IMG/VR virus record: IMGVR_UViG_3300047319_000093
Location: 1 to 42,445 of that record
Reading direction: 5' to 3' (one strand)
Source of the DNA: a virus
Length of the DNA stretch: 42,445 nucleotides
Position numbers and translations under genes: made by a program. The notes under the pieces are model-generated. The model worked only from the letters and a program-made list of their open reading frames with translations, searched no databases and had not been told where the DNA came from. Within the stretch, counting starts at the first letter, position 1. Every line of letters begins with the position of its first letter. Below, piece by piece: positions 1-5,877 of this stretch.

Positions 1-1
1 C

Positions 2-616
2 AAGCCGGAGATCACGGTAACGCGCACGCGCCTGACACTGGACGACTACCGTCTGATCTACGAGCAGGCCACGAAGAGTCCGGCGACTCGCTGGATCGCC
101 AACGCCATGGAATTGGCTTTGGTGAGCGGGCAACGCCGGGAAGACATCGGTAAAATGCGCTTCGACGACGTCAAGGACGGTTTTCTGTTGGTCGAGCAGG
201 CCAAGGGCAAAGAGGGGAACCGGGCCAAGCTGAGGATTCCCGTCACCTTGCGGCTGGATGCTTTGGGCGTAAGCCTGGAGGAAGTCATCCGCCGTTGTCG
301 GGATAACGTGGTGAGCCAGTACATGATTCACCTGGTGCAGAAGACGAGCCTGGCATCGCCTGGCGACACGCCGAACCTGCAATACATCAGCGGCGCTTTC
401 GCGCGCATGCGCGACGCTGCTGAGATCAAAGTTGAGTCGGGCAGGACGCCACCCACGTTTCACGAGTTGCGATCCCTGGCCGCGCGACTCTACGCAGAAC
501 AGTATGGAGCCGAATTTGCACAAGCATTGCTTGGCCACAAGTCGGCGGAAATGACCGCGCTTTACCGTGATTCGCGCGGTCGGGAATGGACCGAAATCAA
601 ACTGGGGGCGGGGTAA
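2..616 (+). CDS. int: Tyrosine-recombinase integrase, C-terminal part (5' end outside window)
   Basis: The frame is open from the first bases of the window, so the N-terminus is missing. The visible 204 residues are a tyrosine recombinase catalytic domain. The first catalytic Arg lies in SGQRREDI, the H-x-x-R box is HELR, then comes LLGHK and the nucleophile Tyr in MTALY near the C-terminus. The family (lambda Int type) inserts and excises phage DNA at att sites. The stop is followed one base later by the ATG of the next gene, so the two are probably cotranscribed. The 3' end faces the late-gene end of the phage, as in lambda, where attP lies beyond the int 3' end. The fold is certain; the subfamily is less so. 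Confidence 0.95.
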   Translation, partial: KPEITVTRTRLTLDDYRLIYEQATKSPATRWIANAMELALVSGQRREDIGKMRFDDVKDGFLLVEQAKGKEGNRAKLRIPVTLRLDALGVSLEEVIRRCRDNVVSQYMIHLVQKTSLASPGDTPNLQYISGAFARMRDAAEIKVESGRTPPTFHELRSLAARLYAEQYGAEFAQALLGHKSAEMTALYRDSRGREWTEIKLGAG

Positions 617-617
617 A

Positions 618-1139
618 ATGACGAACAGGCCTGGTAGGCCGCGAAAGAGCGGACGGAAAAACTGGCCGCGAAATCTGTACAAAAATGCCAGCGGGACCTT
701 CTGGTTCCGCAATCCCAAGACGGGAGACGTGCTTTCGCTGGGCATGTCCGAATCTCAAGCGATGAATGCGGTATTTCGACTCAACCGTGCTATGGGGGAT
801 GACTCCGATCCCGTCAGTCTGCGCGACGAGCCGGAGGATGCGCATGGCTTGCTGTCAGCCGCGCAAATTTGCGAACGAGCGGAATCAATCTCGACTTCAT
901 GCGGGATCTATTTCTTGCTGTCGGCCGGGAAAATCGTATATGTCGGGCAATCCATTAACTGCGGTCGGCGCATCTTGGAGCACGTGATCGATCCGTCGAA
1001 AACGTTCGATGCTTACCATGTGATCGCGTGCGATCGGTCAGCGTTGAACGAGATGGAGGCGCGATATATAGCGAAGTTCTCGCCCGCACTGAACATCAAC
1101 ATGCCAAGGCGGGCGATGCTCCAATTAGACGCGAATTAG
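618..1139 (+). CDS. Arm-type DNA-binding domain fused to GIY-YIG nuclease domain
   Basis: 173 residues. The frame extends upstream, but ATG 618 lies one base after the integrase stop and gives a basic N-terminus (RPGRPRKSGRK). Residues about 16-58 match the layout of the lambda Int N-terminal arm-binding domain: NLY at 19-21, an aromatic strand ending F30-R31, P33, T35-G36 and L41-G42, then a helix. Residues about 94-161 are a GIY-YIG domain: GIY 96-98, YVG 108-110, R117/R118, H122 and a candidate catalytic Glu147 in NEMEARYI. GIY-YIG domains cut DNA with a metal ion. I infer a nuclease or recombination modulator that binds integrase arm-type sites. The role is unknown; it could be a homing-type nuclease. 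Confidence 0.75.
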   Translation: MTNRPGRPRKSGRKNWPRNLYKNASGTFWFRNPKTGDVLSLGMSESQAMNAVFRLNRAMGDDSDPVSLRDEPEDAHGLLSAAQICERAESISTSCGIYFLLSAGKIVYVGQSINCGRRILEHVIDPSKTFDAYHVIACDRSALNEMEARYIAKFSPALNINMPRRAMLQLDAN

Positions 1140-1412
1140 ATTTATTTTAGACGATCGCTTTTCCGGTGAATTCAAATTCCGCGCAAAGCCTTACCGGGCT
1201 TCGCTCCAGAGCTTTCCAGCCGTTGCCCAATTTTCGCGTTTCACGTCCGTCAAAAGCATATCGAGCTAAAAAGAACTTTCCGTAGTAAATTCAACCGCTT
1301 ACCCCCGTTTTAATGGGCGCTTTGAATGTACATCATTGGAGTATGTTGGCCCAATAAAATCAACAACGTACAAACGCGTTTTGGACGGTCGATTATTTGA
1401 AAGCTCTCGGTT
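1140..1412. other. AT-rich intergenic region, possible attP location
   Basis: This stretch of about 270 bases carries no convincing gene and is AT-rich compared with its surroundings. It lies downstream of the integrase 3' end, where lambda-type phages keep attP. AAATTC occurs twice (near 1170 and 1289). A weak hairpin, AAGCC/GGCTT near 1188-1203, has no T-tract, so it is not a good terminator. I could not define a core or arm sites by eye, so attP here is inference only. Confidence 0.3.
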
Positions 1413-1432
1413 TATACTGTTCATCCATACAG
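1413..1432 (+). promoter_or_regulatory. LexA (SOS) box overlapping a -10 element
   Basis: CTGT-TCATCCAT-ACAG at 1417-1432 is a perfect match to the CTGT-N8-ACAG LexA consensus, and the flanking TA extends the match. The -10-like TATACT at 1413-1418 overlaps it, so bound LexA would block RNA polymerase. No good -35 stands at normal spacing. The box is 10 bases upstream of ATG 1443, so the plus-strand cassette with the DNA ligase is probably DNA-damage inducible. Confidence 0.7.
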
Positions 1433-1442
1433 GATGCGCACC

Positions 1443-1649
1443 ATGGGCCTATTTGACAATCCAACCACCGATCGCCACTGCCGCCGGTGCGAATTCTGGA
1501 GCGGCGACATCGCAGGCGGCTCGCATATCCTCTGCATGTACGGCGACCGGAAGCAGGTTCAGGCGCAGCCTGAGCGCGGGTGCGTTTACTGGGTCCGTTG
1601 CATAGGCGCCGACGACGAATCGGGCATAGGCGATGCTGAGCTCAAGTAG
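1443..1649 (+). CDS. Small Cys-rich (zinc-knuckle-like) protein, first gene after LexA box
   Basis: 68 residues. ATG 1443 is preferred over ATG 1434 because CAGGA lies 8 bases upstream of it, while 1434 has no room for a ribosome site. Four cysteines in the order C-x2-C (CRRC), C (ILCMY) and C (RGCVYW) suggest a small zinc-binding fold. I do not recognise the family. It is first in the SOS-box cassette with a small unknown gene and a DNA ligase, so a DNA-repair link is possible but unproven. The stop overlaps the ribosome site of the next gene. Confidence 0.7.
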   Translation: MGLFDNPTTDRHCRRCEFWSGDIAGGSHILCMYGDRKQVQAQPERGCVYWVRCIGADDESGIGDAELK

Positions 1650-1659
1650 GAGGCTCATC

Positions 1660-1923
1660 ATGGACGAACTGCAAGAACCCACCTTTGACCCATTCGAGCA
1701 GCCGCCGCTGGTTCAGGCGCTGCTCGTCGCACTGCACACTCTCGTCGTGCACAACGGAATGGAAGTGACCAGCGAGGGCGAGACATGGAAGCTCGATTTC
1801 ATGCCGCGGATCACGCAGATAAAAGCGGCGCTGAAAACGGCCGGCATTGACGCCGATAAGCCGATGCTCGCGCCGGTTAGATGGGCTGACGATGCTCAGT
1901 GGGCATGGACGCATCAGACCTGA
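1660..1923 (+). CDS. Hypothetical protein in SOS cassette
   Basis: 87 residues. The ATG at 1660 follows AGGAGG (1648-1653) at good spacing, and the ribosome site overlaps the upstream stop. The sequence begins MDELQEPTFDPF and contains a predicted helical middle and the segment TWKLDFMPRITQIKAAL. No known domain is recognised. Its stop TGA (1921-1923) shares a base with an ATG in the ligase frame, so translation of the two is probably coupled. Confidence 0.75.
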   Translation: MDELQEPTFDPFEQPPLVQALLVALHTLVVHNGMEVTSEGETWKLDFMPRITQIKAALKTAGIDADKPMLAPVRWADDAQWAWTHQT

Positions 1924-2531
1924 TGCTCGCAACGCTGCATGCGCGGCCATTCTCCGACCCCGACTGGCTGTTCGAGCTGAAGTATGACGGTTTCAGGTGC
2001 CTGGCTGTCAAGGCCGACGAGCGCGTCGCGCTTTGGAGCCGCAATGGCAATCTTTTCAACGGATCGTTCCCGGATGTCGTCGCGGCCGTCGCCGCGGTGC
2101 CGGGCGATTTTGCGTGGGACGCCGAGTTGACGGTCGACGACGATACCGGTCGGTCGTCTTTTGAGCGGCTGCGGCAGCGCGCGGTGACTAAAACTCCGAA
2201 GAATGTCCGCGCGGTCGCTAAGTCCGATCCGGCCCGGCTCTATGTCTTCGATGCACTGTCCATCGACGGCGCCGACCTTCGCGGCCTGCCACTCACTGAA
2301 CGTAAGTTGCACCTTCGGCGATCCTTCGACAACACGCGCACACTGATTTACGCGAGCGGTATTGAAGGAGAGGGGAAAATGGTATTCGATGCAGTCGAGG
2401 GGCTTGGGCTAGAAGGCATGATGGCCAAGCGGATGGATTCACCGTATCAGCGAGGTCGGTCTCGAGACTGGCTGAAAATCAAGTACAGTGGATATGGGCG
2501 CCCTGCGGCTTTGGGTTGGGGCAAAAAATAG
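1905..2531 (+). CDS. Minimal ATP-dependent DNA ligase (adenylation domain only)
   Basis: 208 residues from ATG 1905; GTG 1899 and ATG 1923 (TGATG overlap with the upstream stop) are also possible. Motif I is ELKYDGFR with candidate nucleophile Lys26. Motif III lies in WDAELTVDD, motif IV in LEGMMAKR and motif V in DWLKIK. This matches the nucleotidyltransferase domain of LigD-type ligases, which seal nicks through an enzyme-AMP intermediate. The protein ends about 15 residues after motif V, so the usual C-terminal OB-fold (motif VI) is missing. SOS control from 1413-1432 suggests repair of phage or host DNA after damage. It could be an adenylated but weakly sealing enzyme. Confidence 0.9.
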   Translation: MDASDLMLATLHARPFSDPDWLFELKYDGFRCLAVKADERVALWSRNGNLFNGSFPDVVAAVAAVPGDFAWDAELTVDDDTGRSSFERLRQRAVTKTPKNVRAVAKSDPARLYVFDALSIDGADLRGLPLTERKLHLRRSFDNTRTLIYASGIEGEGKMVFDAVEGLGLEGMMAKRMDSPYQRGRSRDWLKIKYSGYGRPAALGWGKK

Positions 2532-2568
2532 ATGGGCTACACGCAGCTAGTGCGGCAAGAGGAGCGAT

Positions 2569-2808
2569 ATGAATACCGATGAAGACACGACGCCCAACAT
2601 GGACATGTGGGAAAACGATCCGTACCTCACGAACAACCCTGAGCGTGAGGCGCGAGTTAAGCGCGACACGTATCCGATGATGAAGGCACTGGGCCTTACA
2701 CTGGACCAGATCAAGGATCCGAAAGCAAAGGCAGAATATGCCGAGTTCCTTCGGCAAGATGCGGCTGAGGGGAAAGCGGGGGATGCGCCGCTAGTGCGGG
2801 CTGATTGA
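2569..2808 (+). CDS. Small acidic/helical hypothetical protein
   Basis: 79 residues. ATG 2569 follows AAGAGGAGC at good spacing. The protein is charged, starts MNTDEDTTPNMDMW and contains a helical stretch around LTLDQIKDPKAKAEYAEFL. It has no signal peptide or membrane segment. I do not recognise a family. It follows the ligase by 37 bases on the same strand and may belong to the same SOS transcript. Confidence 0.65.
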   Translation: MNTDEDTTPNMDMWENDPYLTNNPEREARVKRDTYPMMKALGLTLDQIKDPKAKAEYAEFLRQDAAEGKAGDAPLVRAD

Positions 2809-2827
2809 TGTGCGCTAAGGCGCGGGG

Positions 2828-3130
2828 ATGGTTCCCATGACATTCGAAGACTTCCGAAGCCAACTGGCGATGCTTCTCCGCGATGCGCCTCGATGCACGA
2901 GCGCAGACATCACAGACTTTGCCGTCGCCTATTGGGATGGACGCCAGGTGGTGGGGCTATTCCTGCGAGATGACGGAAGCGGGCGTCTCGATGAGGAATT
3001 CGACCTGACCGAACACGCGTTCGAGCAGTGGAAAGAGGAAATCGAAGATTGGATCAAGGCGCCGAAGTTCTCGGTACGGCCAGAGTTGGCTGAATGGCTT
3101 AGGGATTCTCCGCCGTACGAGGCGGGATGA
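2828..3130 (+). CDS. Hypothetical protein
   Basis: 100 residues, or 97 if ATG 2837 is used; the region before both is G-rich and does not decide the start. The protein is acidic and has a compact alternating pattern (FAVAYWDGRQVVGLFLRDD) suggestive of a small alpha/beta fold, then EQWKEEIEDWIK. No family is recognised. It is the last plus-strand gene before the convergent late operon. About 100 bases without a recognisable gene or terminator separate it from the lipase gene. Confidence 0.6.
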   Translation: MVPMTFEDFRSQLAMLLRDAPRCTSADITDFAVAYWDGRQVVGLFLRDDGSGRLDEEFDLTEHAFEQWKEEIEDWIKAPKFSVRPELAEWLRDSPPYEAG

Positions 3131-3232
3131 TTGGTCGTCGCCGATGGCGAGAAAAGAGGGGTGCCGCCCGGGCCGAAGTCCGGACGGGATACAGCAGATG
3201 GACTGTTGCCGCTGTTTACAAATCGTGGGCTG

Positions 3233-3814
3233 TTAAGCCAAGGATTCGATCACGCGGGCGATCGCATGATCCCGCACATTGCCGAGTGGAAGGTCCGGCT
3301 TGCCGATATGCGTCAGCAGTGCCGCGTGATGCCAGCCTAGGGGAATGTCCGGAACAATATCGTTGCCGTTCTTGTACAGATGCACTGGCACCTTGGCGAG
3401 CAGCGTTCGAACTCCGAGGTTTGGACTGACGCGCGGAGGCTCGAATCCGTAGACCGCAGCGGGCGGATTGCTTGACAGGGTCATCGATACCGCTGCGCAC
3501 ACAGCCAGGGCCGCACCAAGGCTGTGCCCGACCAGCGCGACCGGCTTGCCATCAATCGCGGCAAGTACCGCCACTTCGATGGTCTGCCAAGCCTTCCAAA
3601 ACCCACCATGGATTTTCCCGACACCGGGCACATTAACCGGCTCGACGTCCAAGTCGGCGCCCCAGCAATCCCAGTTATCCGTTCCCGGAAAGGCCACCAC
3701 GAGCCCCGCGGCCGTCTGCCTCACGATGGCTCGAGATGCGCTATTCTCGTCGCCGATGTCGGGCTTCGCCGAATACGCCTCCTGTGCGAGCAGGGCGTAA
3801 TCGCGCGGAGTCAT
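3233..3814 (-). CDS. Lipase, class 3 family
   Basis: 193 residues. The start at 3814 is chosen because GGAGGT precedes it at 5 bases; a start 12 bases upstream lacks this. The alpha/beta hydrolase elbow is GHSLG (residues 96-100, Ser98). FPGT near residue 42 is the usual class-3 oxyanion region. Asp in NDIVPD and His in the HHAALLTHIGK area are candidate triad partners. There is no signal peptide, so it acts in the cytoplasm or after lysis. It is the last gene of the late operon and overlaps the DUF6527 gene by 4 bases. The family hydrolyses lipid esters; the phage role (membrane disruption at lysis, or lysogenic conversion) is inference. Confidence 0.88.
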   Translation of the reverse strand: MTPRDYALLAQEAYSAKPDIGDENSASRAIVRQTAAGLVVAFPGTDNWDCWGADLDVEPVNVPGVGKIHGGFWKAWQTIEVAVLAAIDGKPVALVGHSLGAALAVCAAVSMTLSSNPPAAVYGFEPPRVSPNLGVRTLLAKVPVHLYKNGNDIVPDIPLGWHHAALLTHIGKPDLPLGNVRDHAIARVIESLA

Positions 3815-4065
3815 GCAGACCTCCACATGCCGCGCTCAAGCCAGCCATGCCATTCCGGCGGCGATTCGCCCGACTGAGTGACGAGGATCGACGGGCTAAC
3901 CGTGATCGATCCGTCCGGATGCTCAACAACAGCATGGGCAGTAAGGTTCGCGAGCTTTCCATCCGGGACGCATGCGTACCAGTTGCCCTTGTCGGCATCC
4001 CATCGACCGTAATCGCCCGGCTCCAACTCATGCGGAGCCTTGTCATAGACGCGGCGGCCGATCAT
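3811..4065 (-). CDS. DUF6527 (BubE-like) family protein
   Basis: 84 residues starting MIGRRVYDKAPHELEPGDY. The core is a Leu-Thr-Ala-His segment (AHAVVEH), then DGSITVSPSIL, ending WHGWLERGMW. From memory this is the DUF6527 family, whose members in bacterial ubiquitin-like (Bub/Bil-type) operons are thought to be peptidases; His in AHAVVEH and Ser in VSPS are candidate active residues. It overlaps the lipase start (ATGA) and the lipoprotein stop, forming a tight trio. In phages its role is unknown. A virion or lysis function, or interference with a host ubiquitin-like defence, are both open. Confidence 0.6.
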   Translation of the reverse strand: MIGRRVYDKAPHELEPGDYGRWDADKGNWYACVPDGKLANLTAHAVVEHPDGSITVSPSILVTQSGESPPEWHGWLERGMWRSA

Positions 4066-4430
4066 TGCAGCGGTGCGCCAGCAAGCGGCGTTGATGCTGC
4101 GGCCGGAGCCGATGCGGACGGCGCGGCGCTCGCAGCCGCATGGGCTTGGGCCGCCACGACCGCCGAGGCCGCGTCGGCGGCCACGCTTGCGGTAGCGCAG
4201 ACCACACCATTGACCGCGGCAGCGCTGGCGATTTGCGGGCTAGCTACGGCTGCAGCGGTAAGCGTCGGCTGGACGATCGAGCAACCGCTCTTGATGGTCT
4301 GTAGCGCGATCAGGTTCGTCTGGTTCAGATTGGCGAGAGTCTGGTTGACGTTCGTTTGCTGCGTGGCTGAACAGCCAGCGAAAAGGACGGACGCGACAAG
4401 GCCTGCCGCGAGGCATAGCGTTTTCAACAT
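4062..4430 (-). CDS. Ala-rich lipoprotein
   Basis: 122 residues. A type II signal peptide is clear: MLKTLCLAAGLVASVLFAGC, with a lipobox ending in Cys at residue 20. The mature part is NQT-rich (NVNQTLANLNQTNLIALQ) and then very Ala-rich, with two further cysteines. It should be lipid-anchored in the cell envelope. It sits downstream of holin and endolysin in the same operon. An outer-membrane spanin is conceivable, but no inner-membrane coiled-coil partner is seen, so the function is open. Confidence 0.75.
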   Translation of the reverse strand: MLKTLCLAAGLVASVLFAGCSATQQTNVNQTLANLNQTNLIALQTIKSGCSIVQPTLTAAAVASPQIASAAAVNGVVCATASVAADAASAVVAAQAHAAASAAPSASAPAAASTPLAGAPLQ

Positions 4431-4472
4431 GGGAAGACTCCGGAGGTTTGCCGCGGTCGCGGCGAGGTGGGG

Positions 4473-4682
4473 TTAAGCGGCGGGGGCTTGCTTGGCAGCG
4501 GTGCGGGCGGCTGCGATCTGCGTGAGCTTGTGTGCGCCCGCCACGATGAGCACGACGAGCGCGCTTTGCACGTCAAGCGGAAGCGTCAGGTGAAAGAGGC
4601 TCGCGACATACGAGACAACAGGCGCGACGACTGCGCCGGCGCCGACGGCCGTGGCGGTGTTGATCGGAGAAGTGTTGTTCAT
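4473..4682 (-). CDS. Small membrane protein, possible holin-like
   Basis: 69 residues with two hydrophobic segments, about residues 10-30 (TATAVGAGAVVAPVVSYVAS) and 38-55 (VQSALVVLIVAGAHKL), and a basic C-terminus. It lies between the HNH and lipoprotein genes. The true T7-type holin is elsewhere (7935-8153), so this could be an accessory holin or antiholin or an unrelated membrane protein. ATG 4682 follows the usual Shine-Dalgarno (GGAGTAATCC). Confidence 0.6.
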   Translation of the reverse strand: MNNTSPINTATAVGAGAVVAPVVSYVASLFHLTLPLDVQSALVVLIVAGAHKLTQIAAARTAAKQAPAA

Positions 4683-4685
4683 GGA

Positions 4686-5045
4686 TTACTCCTTGTCAGT
4701 CAAAGGGCGATTCTTGAGCTTGCCTAGCCACATAGCGGCATCTAGCAGGACATCGACGTTGAAGCTGCGGAAATTCCCGAGATGGCCGAACCACAGATGG
4801 CAGTTCACGCCGCTTTTTTTCGATTCGCAGAGCGTCACGAGATTGGAGGGGTCGAGCTCGAGATCGGGATGCAAATGGAAAGGCCGGCGGTGATGCACTT
4901 CCAGCTTGTCCGATCCGCCGCACACCTCGCAGACCGGATGCAGCGCTAGATGCTGCTTGCGCACAGTCGGCCAATGACCCGAGCGCGCAGCAGTGATCGG
5001 ATGCTTGCCTTGAGCAGCATCGACTAGGTGTTTGATGATTGGCAT
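4686..5045 (-). CDS. HNH endonuclease
   Basis: 119 residues from ATG 5045; a TTG in the same frame at 5063 is the other option. CEVCGG supplies a zinc pair, followed by the LEVHHRRPFH core and DPSNLVTLC, with a late Cys-x-x-Trp (CHLWFG). These mark the HNH beta-beta-alpha-metal nuclease fold. The start lies one base after the upstream stop (TGATATG), so translation is probably coupled. Phage HNH proteins near terminase genes help DNA packaging; this one sits at the far end of the late operon, so packaging, homing or another role is open. Confidence 0.85.
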   Translation of the reverse strand: MPIIKHLVDAAQGKHPITAARSGHWPTVRKQHLALHPVCEVCGGSDKLEVHHRRPFHLHPDLELDPSNLVTLCESKKSGVNCHLWFGHLGNFRSFNVDVLLDAAMWLGKLKNRPLTDKE

Positions 5046-5046
5046 A

Positions 5047-5460
5047 TCAATTCGAGTTGGCAATCGTCCACGACGAAACCGACACCTGAACGCCGGTTGA
5101 GATCGTCGCAGACCCGAGGTTCAGGTCACAGCCAGACGTGCCAACGGTGCCGTCGACGTGCGCGGTACCGCCAGAGGTCGTCATGCGGAACCACGTGGCG
5201 AGCGTGCCGCCCGCGCCTGCTGCTGCCGTACCGGTACCGGCCGTAATGGCATTGAGCGTTTCAACGCCGCCCGATTCCGTGCCGAAAGTTGCTCCAGCCG
5301 TCAGCGTGGCGAGCAAGACCTGAGAGGTGATCGCCGTATCGGGGCTCGCCGGCTGCGTGCCGCTGTAAATGTTGATGAGCGCGCTTGCGCCGAGAGTGGT
5401 TCGAATGGCGGCCTGCTGAGCGTTGCGCAAGGTCGCCGAATATTTCAGGTTCGTTGCCAT
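5047..5460 (-). CDS. Probable virion (tail-associated) protein
   Basis: 137 residues, Ala/Thr/Gly-rich, with a helical N-terminus (NLKYSATLRNAQQAAIRTTLG) and then beta-rich sequence with few charges, typical of phage fibre or decoration proteins. It starts after GAAGGA at good spacing. An intrinsic terminator ends 18 bases upstream of the ATG (5478-5504), so expression needs readthrough. I do not recognise a named family. The position next to the fibre-tail adaptor gene supports a virion role. Confidence 0.65.
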   Translation of the reverse strand: MATNLKYSATLRNAQQAAIRTTLGASALINIYSGTQPASPDTAITSQVLLATLTAGATFGTESGGVETLNAITAGTGTAAAGAGGTLATWFRMTTSGGTAHVDGTVGTSGCDLNLGSATISTGVQVSVSSWTIANSN

Positions 5461-5477
5461 CGAATTTCCTTCAGGAA

Positions 5478-5504
5478 TAAAAAAAGCCCTCGCTCGGAGG
5501 GCTT
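5478..5504 (-). terminator. Intrinsic terminator
   Basis: On the minus strand AAGCCCTC pairs with GAGGGCTT (5484-5491 with 5497-5504) around a 5-base loop, followed by a T-rich tract from the A-run at 5478-5485. It lies just upstream of the ribosome site of the 5460 gene. Confidence 0.85.
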
Positions 5505-5523
5505 GTTCGGTATGGAGGCGGGG

Positions 5524-5877
5524 TTACATCGGGCTGAGTGGCAGCATGGCTTTCAGGACGAGCGTCTTGTTGGGATTCGACGTCGAGCAGGTAATCGCTA
5601 TCAGGTACTGACTGCCGAAGCCACCCGCAGATGCGACGGCCTGCACTGCCGCGCCAGCCGCAATGGTTTTCCCTGCGACTGACAGCGGCGCAGCGTTGAC
5701 GATGACGCCAGAGAGAACAAGCGACGGCGTTGCGTCTGCACCGGTGACAGTCGTAATCTGGGCCGTGGGCGTACCCGTCAGCGTTTCACCGCTCGCGAGC
5801 ATGAGCGTCGCATCCCACGTGAGCACGGCTGACTCGCGCGGGTCTTTCCAGTTGAATTGCAGTGGAGTCGGGATCAT
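5524..5877 (-). CDS. Phage fibre-tail adaptor-like protein
   Basis: 117 residues. Starts MIPTPLQFNWKDPRESAVLTWD and continues with short beta strands (LASGETLTGTPTAQITTVTG, a later YLIAITCSTS), the pattern of small Ig-like phage adaptor proteins that join fibres to the tail. It overlaps the upstream repeat-protein gene by 4 bases (ATGA) and is followed by a terminator. It may link the 5874-7412 repeat protein to the virion. The family name is from memory; the structural nature is more certain. Confidence 0.6.
   Translation of the reverse strand: MIPTPLQFNWKDPRESAVLTWDATLMLASGETLTGTPTAQITTVTGADATPSLVLSGVIVNAAPLSVAGKTIAAGAAVQAVASAGGFGSQYLIAITCSTSNPNKTLVLKAMLPLSPM

Noticed and set aside
1188-1203. 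Terminator after the GIY-YIG gene
   Set aside because: A 5-bp AAGCC/GGCTT stem exists but no T-tract follows.
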